In this document: positions 1-8,777 of the stretch, in pieces
How positions within the stretch are numbered: the first letter of the stretch is position 1
Layout of the letters: each line of letters starts with the position of its first letter
NCBI RefSeq assembly: GCF_022132145.1
Contig: NZ_JAJISP010000006.1
Span: forward strand, 62,001 to 126,000
Length of the DNA: 64,000 nt
From: Pseudomonas sp. MMS21 TM103
GTDB taxonomy: Bacteria; Pseudomonadota; Gammaproteobacteria; Pseudomonadales; Pseudomonadaceae
Direction of reading: 5' to 3'
Made by a program: the position numbers and the translations under genes
Notes under the pieces: model-generated
Told to the model about the DNA's origin: nothing
The model's input: only the letters and a program-made list of their open reading frames with translations
Database searches by the model: none

Positions 1-2592
1 CAAGCCTGCCGCAGGGGCAATTTGCTGCGCGCGCAGGCTGAGTTCGCCGCGCTCGATAATGTCGTCCACCCGCCCGGCTATGGCTATCAGCTCGGTGTGC
101 ACGCCATCGATCTCCTCGGTATAGGTATGTACACAGTTGCGACCCAAGTTCTTCGCGGTGGCGCATGCCGTTTGCAGATCGCGAAACAGATTGACCACAT
201 CGTGACGCTCGCTCATCAGCACAATCCCGACACTCATGGTGGTTGTGTGCGAACGCCCCTCCCATTCGAATACATTGGCCTCGGTAGCTGCGCGCAGGCG
301 TTCGGCCAACTGGCCGGCCAGGTAGTCATCTGGCTGAGTCAGGGCCACGGCGAAGTCCGCCCCGCCGATACGCGCGAACGTCGCCGTCTCGGGCAACTGG
401 GTCACCAGCAATTCGGCAATCTGCTTGAGGTAGGCGTCGCCCGCCACATGGCCTAGGCGGGAATTCAACAGGCCAAACTGGTCGATGTGTCCATAGATAA
501 AGGCATTCGTCTCGCGAGAGGCCAGGGCCTCAGCGATTGCGTTCTCGAAACTGCGGCGATTGAGCAAGCCGGTGAGCTCGTCGTGGCTGCGGGCATGGGC
601 GATGTCGCGGTACAAATTGCCAACGATATCCTCCAGGTGTTTCTGAATCACGCCAACGCCATGCGGCTCGGGCGCCGATGTCCCGAGCCAGCCGGAGGCG
701 AACCTGGCGATCAGTTCGTCACTGCTGAGGCTGCCAGCTTCACGCCCCTGGCGGTCGACCAGGATGTAGTGATCGGTTATCGAATTGGCCCAGACCAACT
801 GCAGGTACTTACCACTTTGAGTCACCAGCCAGTCGCCGGCCGTGAGCTGCTGCACGCGCTCGCGCCAGCGTTGCTGGTCAGGCGAGTAACGCGGCGCGGG
901 CGGCGCTGCCACGGGGGACGGCAAGTTGACCAGTGCGATCGGCTGATCGCCGACCAGCTGTTCCTGCAATTGCTTGAGCACCGGGGTGTGACGGAACTGT
1001 CCGGGCAGGAAGCTCTCCATGCGCTTGCGCAGCAACTCCAACACCGGCTCGGTCTCGAACGCCCGCTCGACTCGGCTGGCGCTGTAACCCCAGGCATTGG
1101 CATCGGCCTGCAACCAACCGTTGAGTTGACGCAACACGGCCAGGTCATCTAGCCATTCGAAGCTCTCTTGGCCCTGGCGAATCAGCTCGTGCACCAGCAA
1201 TTCGCGCCAGCCGATGTCCAGCCAGTCGAGCAGTACCTGTGGTGCCCGCAGGCCAAACAGTTTCGACAGCTCACGACCGACATGCTGCCTGGCTTGATCG
1301 AGCACATCTCGCCCACGGATGTACTGGCGCACGCGATCGGCGTTATTGCTGTAGGCGCGCTGTTGCACCGCCAATAGTTGCTCGAGTTCCTGGTCGCAAC
1401 GCATGAACACGCTGCTGTCGCCGCTGTAGTCGGCGACGATGCTGTCGATCAACTGCTGTACGCGGTCTTCGAGAATCTTGTTGGGTGGCTCGGAAAAATC
1501 ACAGAGCCGCATCACCTTGTCCAGCGTGGCGCGTACAGGATGGGTCGAGTCGGCAAAGGCAGCGGGATCGAGCATGGAGGCTTGAACGACCGGTACCAAG
1601 AGCCGGCGCAGGGCTGGCTTTACATTGCTGGCAATCGTCGTTTCCAGCTCGATATGCTGGAACAGCTCAGCCACCACCCCGGCATCGGCGCTCTGACGCG
1701 GCGACAGCACGGCACCGGCCGCGCTCAATTGCTGCAGAAATGCATCCGGCGACCAGCCTTGCTCAGGCGGAGTGAGACGCTGCATCTGGGCCAATGCAGC
1801 CTGCAGCACGGACGCATCCGCTCCAGCCTCGACAGCGGCACTCTCGTCTCCGGCCGCATCCGCACCTGGCTCAGAATCGGCGCCTACCGCGCGTAAATGC
1901 TCGATTGCCCGGTAAGGCGCATCCGGCGCCGCGCTGGGCGGCGCGCGCCGTCGTTCCTGAGCGGGCAGCACCACCGGATCGATCAGCGGCTCTATCTTGA
2001 AACTGTCGAAAACCTTGTCCACCTGTTCGAGGTAGACTTTCAAGTCACTGGCGAGTACCTGCGCCGCAGCCGCATAGAACAGTTCGCGAACCAGGGGCAA
2101 CTGCTCGCGCAACTGCAATTGAGCCTGCAACGTGCGCACCATGAACTCCAGCGACAGTGGGCTTTCCCGATCTTTCGCTTGCGCGCCGGTGGCTGTATTC
2201 AACTTGGCACAAATGCGCCATTCCAGGACGCCCAAGGGCTCACGCAACTGGCGCACCAATCGGCGCGCCTCAAGCATCTCTTCCACTTCGCCATCATCGA
2301 CCAGTTGCCACTGGCTGGCATCTGTCGGCGCCTGCGCCTGCGCGATAATGCCGACGGCGATCAAGCCACGCACCGCCTTGACGGTTTCGACGATGGTCCG
2401 CTGGCGCAGCGAGACGCACAGTCGCAGGAAATCCTCGCAGCCCTGGGCCTCCTTGTTGCTGCGCGCCAGCAGGCGTTGCTCATTCAGGGAATGAATGGTG
2501 GCGTCGATCAGCCCCTCCAGACAGCGGGGCAGATAAGCGCCCACAGCCTGCCCCACGGCATCCATCACTGGCGTCTGCTGCTGCGTCTGCAT
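1..2592 (-). CDS. DUF1631-GGDEF-(EAL) signalling protein, 3' end outside window
   Basis: A continuous minus-strand reading frame of 864 codons runs off the left edge, so the C-terminus is missing. Roughly residues 1-650 resemble the DUF1631 family, including a C-terminal stretch like GDWLVTQSGKYLQLVWANS. A GGDEF domain follows from about residue 665 (motif DELTGLLNRRSFE). The cut sequence ends where an EAL domain would begin. The GGDEF signature reads GGADF at residues 743-747 instead of GG[D/E]EF, so diguanylate cyclase activity is unlikely; such domains often serve as GTP or c-di-GMP sensors for an attached EAL domain. No signal peptide or membrane segment is evident, so a cytosolic protein is inferred. 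Start 2592 is preferred because a purine-rich GAGGGAGG lies just upstream; an in-frame ATG at 2610 would lack it. The family call rests on recognition by eye. Confidence 0.75.
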   Translation of the reverse strand, partial: MQTQQQTPVMDAVGQAVGAYLPRCLEGLIDATIHSLNEQRLLARSNKEAQGCEDFLRLCVSLRQRTIVETVKAVRGLIAVGIIAQAQAPTDASQWQLVDDGEVEEMLEARRLVRQLREPLGVLEWRICAKLNTATGAQAKDRESPLSLEFMVRTLQAQLQLREQLPLVRELFYAAAAQVLASDLKVYLEQVDKVFDSFKIEPLIDPVVLPAQERRRAPPSAAPDAPYRAIEHLRAVGADSEPGADAAGDESAAVEAGADASVLQAALAQMQRLTPPEQGWSPDAFLQQLSAAGAVLSPRQSADAGVVAELFQHIELETTIASNVKPALRRLLVPVVQASMLDPAAFADSTHPVRATLDKVMRLCDFSEPPNKILEDRVQQLIDSIVADYSGDSSVFMRCDQELEQLLAVQQRAYSNNADRVRQYIRGRDVLDQARQHVGRELSKLFGLRAPQVLLDWLDIGWRELLVHELIRQGQESFEWLDDLAVLRQLNGWLQADANAWGYSASRVERAFETEPVLELLRKRMESFLPGQFRHTPVLKQLQEQLVGDQPIALVNLPSPVAAPPAPRYSPDQQRWRERVQQLTAGDWLVTQSGKYLQLVWANSITDHYILVDRQGREAGSLSSDELIARFASGWLGTSAPEPHGVGVIQKHLEDIVGNLYRDIAHARSHDELTGLLNRRSFENAIAEALASRETNAFIYGHIDQFGLLNSRLGHVAGDAYLKQIAELLVTQLPETATFARIGGADFAVALTQPDDYLAGQLAERLRAATEANVFEWEGRSHTTTMSVGIVLMSERHDVVNLFRDLQTACATAKNLGRNCVHTYTEEIDGVHTELIAIAGRVDDIIERGELSLRAQQIAPAAGL

Positions 2593-2765
2593 CCCTCCTC
2601 CCTCACGCATGGTCTTGTCCAAAGTGCGACAAGCTCCCGCTGCCGCAGATCAACTATAGACCCCTGGGTTGAGTTCGGCCGGTGGTGCGCGGCATTTCAG
2701 GCGTTTTTCAGCTGTTGCTCGCGCCGGGGCGACCCGCAGGGTGCAGAGCCGATACTGCTGCAGCA

Positions 2766-2800
2766 ACGACAAGGCCCGCCTATTTGGCGGGCCTTGTCGT
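2766..2800 (-). terminator. Strong hairpin downstream of the acyl-CoA dehydrogenase gene
   Basis: A perfect 15-bp inverted repeat (ACGACAAGGCCCGCC and its complement) encloses a 5-nt loop. It lies 38 bp past the stop codon of the 2838-4046 gene. There is no clear T-tract on the minus strand, so it may terminate weakly or protect the mRNA 3' end. Confidence 0.6.
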
Positions 2801-2837
2801 GATGTGGCGGGCAACCGGAGCAACGGCTGCGGCGTGC

Positions 2838-4046
2838 TTATTTCGCCATGTATTTGCCGATCTCGAACTTGCCAATCGCCGCGCGGTGCACCTCATCCGG
2901 GCCGTCGGCCAGGCGCAAGGTACGCTGCATGGCGTACCAGTAGGCCAGCGGGAAGTCGTTGGAGACCCCGGCACCGCCATGAATCTGGATGGCACGGTCG
3001 ATCACCTTGAGCGCAACGTTCGGCGCCACCACCTTGATCTGGGCGATTTCGCTGGCGGCAATCTTGTTGCCGACGGTGTCCATCATGTAGGCCGCATTCA
3101 AGGTCAACAGGCGCGCCATGTTGATCTCCATGCGCGAGTTGGCAATGTGATCGATGTTGCCGCCCAGGCGTGCCAGTGGTCGGCCAAACGCGGTGCGATT
3201 GACCGAACGTTCGCACATCAGTTTCAGCGCGCGCTCGGCCATGCCGATCGAACGCATGCAGTGGTGGATACGGCCTGGGCCGAGGCGACCCTGGGCGATC
3301 TCGAAGCCGCGGCCTTCACCGAGTAGCACGTTCTCGTAGGGCACCCGTACGTTCTCGAACAACACTTCGGCGTGACCATGGGGCGCATCGTCGTAGCCGA
3401 AGACCGGCAGCGGACGCACGACTTTGACCCCTGCGGCGTCCATGGGCACCAGGATCATCGAATGCTGCTGGTGACGCGGCGCATCCGGGTTGCTCAGGCC
3501 CATGAAAATCATGATCTTGCAGCGCGGATCGCAGGCGCCGGAGGTCCACCACTTGCGCCCGTTGATCACCCATTCGTCACCCTCGCGCACCGCGCTGGCT
3601 TCCATGTTGGTGGCATCCGATGAAGCGACGCCCGGCTCGGTCATGGCGAAGGCGGAGCGGATTTCGCCACTGAGCAGCGGCTTCAGCCATTGCTCTTTCT
3701 GCGCCTCGTTGGCATAGCGCACCAGCACTTCCATGTTGCCGGTGTCCGGCGCGGCGCAGTTGAACGGCTCGGCACCGATCAGTGAGCTGCCCATGATTTC
3801 GGCCAACGGTGCGTATTCGGTGTTGGTCAGGCCGGCACCGAGTGCCGACTCCGGCAGGAACAGGTTCCACAAGCCTTCGGCTTTGGCCTTGGCTTTCAGC
3901 TCTTCCATGATTGCGGTCGGCTGCCAGCGGTCGCCTTGATTGACCTGCTGTTCGAAAACGGCCTCGGCCGGATAGACGTGGGTTTCCATGAACGCGGTGA
4001 CGCGCTCACGCAGGTCCTGAACCTTGGGGGAGTAGGCGAAATCCAT
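2838..4046 (-). CDS. Acyl-CoA dehydrogenase, ACAD10/11 type
   Basis: A 402-residue FAD-dependent acyl-CoA dehydrogenase, which would form a trans-2-enoyl-CoA from an acyl-CoA in the cytosol. Family motifs include MTEPGVASSDATN (flavin/substrate region), WWTSGACDPRCK, and QIHGGAGVSNDFPLA near the C-terminus. At the helix-K position, where many family members carry the catalytic Glu, this protein has Asp381 in LADGPDEVH. That is the signature of the ACAD10/11 subgroup, whose substrates are often long or branched chains. The start at 4046 (MDFAYSPK) is chosen because AGAAGG lies 8 nt upstream; a 13-codon extension to 4085 is possible but lacks support. It is divergent from a LysR gene, a likely regulator. 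The exact substrate cannot be read from the sequence. Confidence 0.9.
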   Translation of the reverse strand: MDFAYSPKVQDLRERVTAFMETHVYPAEAVFEQQVNQGDRWQPTAIMEELKAKAKAEGLWNLFLPESALGAGLTNTEYAPLAEIMGSSLIGAEPFNCAAPDTGNMEVLVRYANEAQKEQWLKPLLSGEIRSAFAMTEPGVASSDATNMEASAVREGDEWVINGRKWWTSGACDPRCKIMIFMGLSNPDAPRHQQHSMILVPMDAAGVKVVRPLPVFGYDDAPHGHAEVLFENVRVPYENVLLGEGRGFEIAQGRLGPGRIHHCMRSIGMAERALKLMCERSVNRTAFGRPLARLGGNIDHIANSRMEINMARLLTLNAAYMMDTVGNKIAASEIAQIKVVAPNVALKVIDRAIQIHGGAGVSNDFPLAYWYAMQRTLRLADGPDEVHRAAIGKFEIGKYMAK

Positions 4047-4206
4047 GGGAGCTACCTTCTGCGGGGTTGTTTGGTGAGGTGTCATGCACTGTGGAAATGA
4101 TGCTAGAACAGGGACTAAAATTTATCTAACCTATTCTCACCGTGTATAAACATTCATCACCGATATATGATCCACGAATACCGACAACTCTCGGAGCAAG
4201 CGCGGA
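4047..4206. promoter_or_regulatory. Divergent promoter region between acyl-CoA dehydrogenase and lysR
   Basis: This 160-bp AT-rich gap separates two divergent starts, the usual place for LysR-type binding sites. A small dyad ATCA-N8-TGAT lies at 4156-4171, embedded in TATA-rich sequence. No unambiguous -35/-10 pair is assigned. Confidence 0.45.
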
Positions 4207-5139
4207 ATGAATCTGAACAAGGTCGACCTCAACCTTTTTATCGTCTTCGATGCCATCTACACCGAGGCCAATCTGACCCGTGCCGGGCAGATCGTTGGCA
4301 TCACCCAGCCGGCCGTGTCCAATGCCCTCGCCCGCCTGCGCGAGACCTTCAACGACCCCCTGTTCGTGCGTACCGCCCAGGGCATGGTGCCCACGCCGAT
4401 GGCGCAGAACATCATTGGTCCGGTGCGCAGCGCCTTGCAGCAGCTGCGTATCTCGGTACAGGAAAGCCGCATCTTCAATCCGGCCCAGGCCAACAAGACC
4501 TACCGCATCAGCATGACCGACCTTACCGAGGCAGTGGTGCTGCCCTCCTTGTTCCAGCGCCTTCGCCGCCTGGCACCGAATGTCAGCCTCGAGTGCATGC
4601 TCGCCCGTCGCCGTGACACCACCAAGGAACTGGCCGCGGGCCGCCTCGACTTTGCCGTCGATGCGCCGCTCAATACCGATCCCCAGGTACGTCACGTCAA
4701 GATGATGGAAGACCGCTACGTCTGCGCCATGCGCAGGGGCCACCCCCTGGCCAAGGACAAGATCAGCCTGGATGAATACCTGTCGCTGACCCACATCCAG
4801 ATTTCCAGCCGCCGCAGCGGCCTCGGCTATATCGACCTGTCGCTGGGCAAGATCGGCCTGAAACGGCGGGTCGCCCTGCGCTCCCAACATTACCTGATGG
4901 CCTCCACCGTGCTGCAGAACACCGACATGGTTATCACCGTGCCGGAACGCTTCGCCCGGCGTAATGACCTGCATTACATGGAGCTGCCGGTCAATGATGT
5001 GCCGGCCCTGGAAACCCACCTGTACTGGCATGAAAGCACCGACCAGGACCCGGCCAACCGCTGGATGCGCGAGCAGATCATCGAGATCTGCCAGCATGTC
5101 ATCGCCCAGGAAAAGAAACTCGATAAAGCTTTAAGTTAA
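4207..5139 (+). CDS. LysR-family transcriptional regulator (NodD/LeuO-like)
   Basis: A 310-residue LysR-type regulator. The N-terminal winged helix-turn-helix (VDLNLFIVFDAIYTEANLTR, then GITQPAVSNALARLRE, about residues 5-65) matches the NodD/LeuO branch. The periplasmic-binding-protein-like effector domain follows. It is divergent from the acyl-CoA dehydrogenase, so activation or repression of that gene is inferred; the inducer, probably a CoA ester or fatty acid, is unknown. GGAG lies about 10 nt before the ATG. A strong terminator follows the stop. Confidence 0.92.
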   Translation: MNLNKVDLNLFIVFDAIYTEANLTRAGQIVGITQPAVSNALARLRETFNDPLFVRTAQGMVPTPMAQNIIGPVRSALQQLRISVQESRIFNPAQANKTYRISMTDLTEAVVLPSLFQRLRRLAPNVSLECMLARRRDTTKELAAGRLDFAVDAPLNTDPQVRHVKMMEDRYVCAMRRGHPLAKDKISLDEYLSLTHIQISSRRSGLGYIDLSLGKIGLKRRVALRSQHYLMASTVLQNTDMVITVPERFARRNDLHYMELPVNDVPALETHLYWHESTDQDPANRWMREQIIEICQHVIAQEKKLDKALS

Positions 5140-5151
5140 CGCTGCAAGCCA

Positions 5152-5189
5152 TTGATAAAAAAGCCCCGAATCCGGGGCTTTTTTATCAA
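5152..5189. terminator. Bidirectional intrinsic terminator
   Basis: TTGATAAAAAAGCCCC pairs perfectly with its complement across a 6-nt loop. The A-run and T-run let it act in both directions. It sits between the convergent lysR (ends 5139) and gntR (ends 5199) genes and serves both. Confidence 0.93.
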
Positions 5190-5198
5190 CAGCCCCTC

Positions 5199-6218
5199 TC
5201 ATGCGCTTTCGCGCAGCACCAGTTCGAAGCCCACATCGATGCAGTGCGCCGCCGGCTGCTCGCCGCGCATCAGGGTGAGCAACATCTCCCCGGCCAACTG
5301 GCCAATGCGGCCACGGATGGTACGCACGGTGGTCAGCGTCGGATGCACCCAGGCGGCGGCCGGCAGATCGTTGAAACCGGCAATGGCCAGGCGCTGCGGC
5401 ACCGCCAGGTCGAGCTGACGCGCGCGAAACAATGCCCCCAGGGCCAGGTCATCGTTGTTGAAGAACACTGCATCTATCTCTGGGTGTTGAGCCAGCAAGC
5501 GGTCCAACAGATTCGCCCCCAGGCCAATCGACGACAGTTCCGGGGTGAGCAATTCCAGGCTCGGATTATAACGCCCGTGCGCCTGCATGCACTGTCGATA
5601 ACCTTCGGCACGCTGCAGGGTTCGCGGGTCGAGTTGGGCGGCGGCGAAGGCGATATGCCGGTAGCCACGTTCGATCAATGCGTTGGTCATGGCCGCGCCA
5701 GCATCCAGTTGCGAGAAGCCGACGCAGTATTCGTCCTCGGCATCGCTCAACTCCATCATGGTGACGATGGGGCCGCGACAACCGCCAAGAATCTCCCGCG
5801 CCGTGTCGCTGCGCTCGAAACCGGTGAGCAGCAGACCGGCCGGCTGATGCGCCAGATAGGAACGTAGCAAACGCTCGTCTTCCTCGGGCCGATAGTGGCT
5901 GACCCCGATCATCATCTCGAAGCCGGCAGGCATCAGCACCCGCTGGATCGCCTCGACGGTGTCAACGAAGACCGAGTTGGACAGTGACGGAATCAGCACC
6001 GCCACCAGATTCGATTTGGAACTGGCCAACGCCCGCGCGGCCGGATTCGCCACATAGCCGAGTTCCTTGGCCGCCTGCATGACCTGTGCGCGCAGCGCAT
6101 CGGAAACCCGCTCCGGTTGCGACAAGGCGCGCGAGGCGGACATCAGCGAGCAGCCAGCGGCCTTGGCCACATCGGACAGGGTGATGCGTTCGGCGGAGCG
6201 ACGACGACGTGGGCTCAT
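5199..6218 (-). CDS. gntR: LacI-family repressor, GntR (gluconate) type
   Basis: A 339-residue LacI/GalR-family repressor. The N-terminal HTH reads ITLSDVAKAAGCSLMSASRAL (residues about 10-30), followed by a hinge with NPAARALAS and a ligand-binding domain typical of gluconate repressors (FFNNDDLALGALF, VAGFNDLP-like segment). It is last in a minus-strand operon with TRAP-transporter and gluconokinase genes, so gluconate or 6-phosphogluconate is the likely effector. A perfect 12-bp palindrome in the operon promoter (9965-9976) is its probable operator, giving autoregulation. The start at 6218 is the first Met before the HTH; AGGGAAG is just upstream, and longer starts would add a non-conserved Arg/Pro-rich tail. 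Confidence 0.9.
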   Translation of the reverse strand: MSPRRRRSAERITLSDVAKAAGCSLMSASRALSQPERVSDALRAQVMQAAKELGYVANPAARALASSKSNLVAVLIPSLSNSVFVDTVEAIQRVLMPAGFEMMIGVSHYRPEEDERLLRSYLAHQPAGLLLTGFERSDTAREILGGCRGPIVTMMELSDAEDEYCVGFSQLDAGAAMTNALIERGYRHIAFAAAQLDPRTLQRAEGYRQCMQAHGRYNPSLELLTPELSSIGLGANLLDRLLAQHPEIDAVFFNNDDLALGALFRARQLDLAVPQRLAIAGFNDLPAAAWVHPTLTTVRTIRGRIGQLAGEMLLTLMRGEQPAAHCIDVGFELVLRESA

Positions 6219-6280
6219 GGATACTTCCCTGGAAAAGGCAGGCGAGTCTAGCAGCGACTGGCATCTGCCGGGTGAGCAGT

Positions 6281-6309
6281 GCGCACCCGGCGGAGCATGC
6301 CGGGTGCGC
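6281..6309 (-). other. Intercistronic hairpin between dctP and gntR
   Basis: An 11-bp perfect stem (GCGCACCCGGC and complement, 7-nt loop) lies between the binding-protein gene and gntR. There is no T-tract. It probably stabilises the upstream mRNA or lowers expression of gntR. Confidence 0.55.
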
Positions 6310-6319
6310 GCCACACGGC

Positions 6320-7333
6320 TCAGTTCGAGGTTTTCGCCAACTCGGCCTGCACCTGGTCGAACAGTGGCTGGCCGACCGTATCGATCACCTGCTGGATCGC
6401 CGGCTTGGCCCGTTCGCGCATGCGTTGCACCTCATCGTCACTGATCTGGTTGACCTGCATGCCGTTGTCCTTGAGCTGGGCCAGCGCCTTGGCCGCTTCT
6501 GCGCGGGTGTCCAGGCGCTCGAAGTCGCGGGCCTTGAGCGCCGCATCCATGATGATGCCCTGCTCGGTCTGCGACAGGCCGTCCCACCAGCGCTTGGAGG
6601 CGGTGACGATCCACGGGCTGTAGACATGGTTGGTCACGGTCAGGTACTTCTGCACCTCGAAGAACTTCGACGAGAGGATGGTGTTGAAGGGGTTTTCCTG
6701 ACCATCGACCGCCTTGGTCTCCAGCGCGGTGAACAGTTCGGAGAATGGCAACGGCACGGCGTTGGCGCCCATCAAGTTGAAGGTCTCGAGGAACACCGGA
6801 TTAGGCATCACGCGTAGCTTGATCCCGGAGAAATCCTCCAGCTTGGTGATCGGCCGGGTGTTGTTGGTCATGTTGCGAAAGCCGTTTTCCCAGTAGACCA
6901 GGCCGACCAGGCCCTTCTCTTCCAGCTTGTCCATCACCTGGCGCCCGACCGGACCATCCAGCACCGCATCGGCCTGCTGCTCGCGGGTGAACAGGAAGGG
7001 CGTATCCCATACCGCCATTTCCTTGGTGATGCCGACCAGGGTGGCGGTGGAACCGACCATCATTTCCTGGGCGCCACCAATCAGCGCGCTCTGCATCTGG
7101 TCGTCCGAACCCAGGCTGGCCGCGGCGTAGGTGCGCATCTTCAATTTGCCGTCGGAGGCCTTGGCGATTTCCTCGGCGAACAGCTTGGCCGCCCGGCCCT
7201 GGTTGCTCTGTTCGTTGAGGCCGTAGCCGAAGCGAATCATTCGCGAGCGGACTTCATCGGCCTGCGCGGTGAGCGTGGCCAGTGGGCTCAACAGCATGGC
7301 CGCGGCCAGAACGGTAATCAGTGGACGTTTCAT
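6320..7333 (-). CDS. TRAP transporter periplasmic solute-binding protein (DctP type)
   Basis: A 337-residue binding protein with a clear signal peptide (MKRPLITVLAAAMLLSPLA, cleavage probably after the TAQA region). The mature protein has TRAP-family features: GYGLNEQSNQGRAAKLFAEEI, GAQEMMVGSTATL and RPITKLEDFSGIKLRV, with the conserved Arg that contacts the substrate carboxylate. It delivers a carboxylated solute to the DctQM membrane pair encoded upstream. The gluconokinase and GntR partners suggest gluconate or another sugar acid. ATG 7333 is preferred over a TTG two codons earlier; AGAGG lies about 10 nt upstream. Hairpins flank the gene on both sides, consistent with higher mRNA stability for the binding protein. 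Confidence 0.92.
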   Translation of the reverse strand: MKRPLITVLAAAMLLSPLATLTAQADEVRSRMIRFGYGLNEQSNQGRAAKLFAEEIAKASDGKLKMRTYAAASLGSDDQMQSALIGGAQEMMVGSTATLVGITKEMAVWDTPFLFTREQQADAVLDGPVGRQVMDKLEEKGLVGLVYWENGFRNMTNNTRPITKLEDFSGIKLRVMPNPVFLETFNLMGANAVPLPFSELFTALETKAVDGQENPFNTILSSKFFEVQKYLTVTNHVYSPWIVTASKRWWDGLSQTEQGIIMDAALKARDFERLDTRAEAAKALAQLKDNGMQVNQISDDEVQRMRERAKPAIQQVIDTVGQPLFDQVQAELAKTSN

Positions 7334-7398
7334 CAGCAAGTGCCTCTTATTGTTGTGGGAAGTAAAACGGCTATTTTTTGTGCAACCTACAACGGGAT

Positions 7399-7420
7399 GC
7401 CCGGCAGCTTGCCACCGGGC
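7399..7420 (-). other. Intercistronic hairpin between dctM and dctP
   Basis: GCCCGG and CCGGGC arms with extended partial pairing (CAGCTTGCCA between) lie in the 103-bp gap. There is no minus-strand T-tract immediately after. With 6281-6309 it brackets dctP, suggesting mRNA processing or stabilisation. Confidence 0.45.
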
Positions 7421-7436
7421 GCGGAAAACAACGGTT

Positions 7437-8714
7437 TCAGCGCAACCATGCCAGCGGTACCGTGACGATGGCCGGGAACGCGATCAGCAGCGCGACTATG
7501 CCCAGGTAAATCAGGAAGAACGGCATCACCCCGCGCACCAGGATTTCCATGCGCAGCCTGCCAATGCCTCCGACCACGTTGAGCACAGTGCCCACCGGCG
7601 GGGTGATCAGGCCAATGGAGCCGATCAGCACGAACATCACGCCGAAGTACACCGGATCAATGCCGGCCTTGATCGCGATGGGAGCCAGCACCGGCGCCAG
7701 AATTAGGATGGTCGGGGTCAGGTCGAGGACCATGCCGACCGCGATCATCAGCAGCATGATCGCCAGCATCAGCAGGTGCGGATGGTTGAGCAACGGCCCG
7801 AGCATGGCGCCGATTTCCTCGGGCAACTGGGCCAGGGTGACCATATAGGCCGACACCGTGGCTGCCGCGCAGAGGAACATCACCGAGGCGGTGGTGCGAC
7901 TGGCACGGGTCATGGTTTCGCTCAGCGCCGCCCAGTTCAGCTCGCGATAGAGCAGGGTCGACACCGCCAGGGCGTAGACCGCCGCCACCACCGCCGCCTC
8001 AGTCGGGGTGAAGATGCCGAAGCGCAGGCCGCCGACAATGATGACCGGCAGCATCAGCGCGGCGGCGCCGTCCACCAGCGCGTGACGGCGTTCGGCCTTG
8101 CTCGCCCTGGGCGGAGTCGGCTCGGTGAAACCGCGGGCGATCAGGGTCCAGGCGACGATCAGGCCACCGCCCATGATCAGACCCGGCACCAGGCCGGCCA
8201 TAAACAGCTGACTGATCGAGGTATTGGTCACCACACCGTAGATCACGAAGGGCATCGACGGCGGGATGATCGGTGCAATGATGCCGCCAGCGGCGACCAA
8301 CCCCGCCGAGGAATGCAGCGGATAACCACGCTGGCGCATCATCGGCAGCAACAAGGTTGCCAGCGCCGCGGTATCGGCCAGGGCCGAGCCGGACATGCTC
8401 GCCAGCAGCACCGCCGCGGCGATCGCCACATAACCCAGGCCGCCACGCAGGTGGCCGAAGTAGGCCTGGGCCATGGCGATGATGCGCCGGGAAATACCGC
8501 CGGCATTCATCAGCTCGCCAGCCAGGATGAAGAAGGGTACGGCCAGCAGCGGGAAACTATCGGCCCCGGCGAGCAGGTTCTGCGCCAGCAATTGTACGTC
8601 CCAGAACTGCAAGTACCACATCAGCACCGCGCCGGTAAGGATCAGGGCGAAGGCAATGGGCATGCCGAAGGACATGAAGCCCAGCAGTGAAGCAAGGAAG
8701 ACAGCGACGGTCAT
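7437..8714 (-). CDS. TRAP transporter large permease (DctM type)
   Basis: A 425-residue, very hydrophobic integral membrane protein with about 12 predicted helices. It has DctM signatures: FFILAGELMNAGGISRRI, GSALADTAALATLLLPMM, IIPPSMPFVIYG and GLITPPVGTVLNVV. It forms the Na+-coupled transport channel with the DctQ-type domain encoded just upstream. GAGGA precedes the ATG by 8 nt. The normal order Q-M-P is preserved; the unusual point is that the Q subunit is fused to a kinase. Confidence 0.95.
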   Translation of the reverse strand: MTVAVFLASLLGFMSFGMPIAFALILTGAVLMWYLQFWDVQLLAQNLLAGADSFPLLAVPFFILAGELMNAGGISRRIIAMAQAYFGHLRGGLGYVAIAAAVLLASMSGSALADTAALATLLLPMMRQRGYPLHSSAGLVAAGGIIAPIIPPSMPFVIYGVVTNTSISQLFMAGLVPGLIMGGGLIVAWTLIARGFTEPTPPRASKAERRHALVDGAAALMLPVIIVGGLRFGIFTPTEAAVVAAVYALAVSTLLYRELNWAALSETMTRASRTTASVMFLCAAATVSAYMVTLAQLPEEIGAMLGPLLNHPHLLMLAIMLLMIAVGMVLDLTPTILILAPVLAPIAIKAGIDPVYFGVMFVLIGSIGLITPPVGTVLNVVGGIGRLRMEILVRGVMPFFLIYLGIVALLIAFPAIVTVPLAWLR

Positions 8715-8777
8715 CAGCGGGTCCTCGGTGGGCAGTGCCCGATATTGTTAGGTAATGAATGCAACGCGAAGAACCGC

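Noticed and set aside
1..2600. Series of plus-strand ORFs at the left edge
   Set aside because: They are shadows of the minus-strand DUF1631-GGDEF gene, which is open over the whole stretch but runs off the window.
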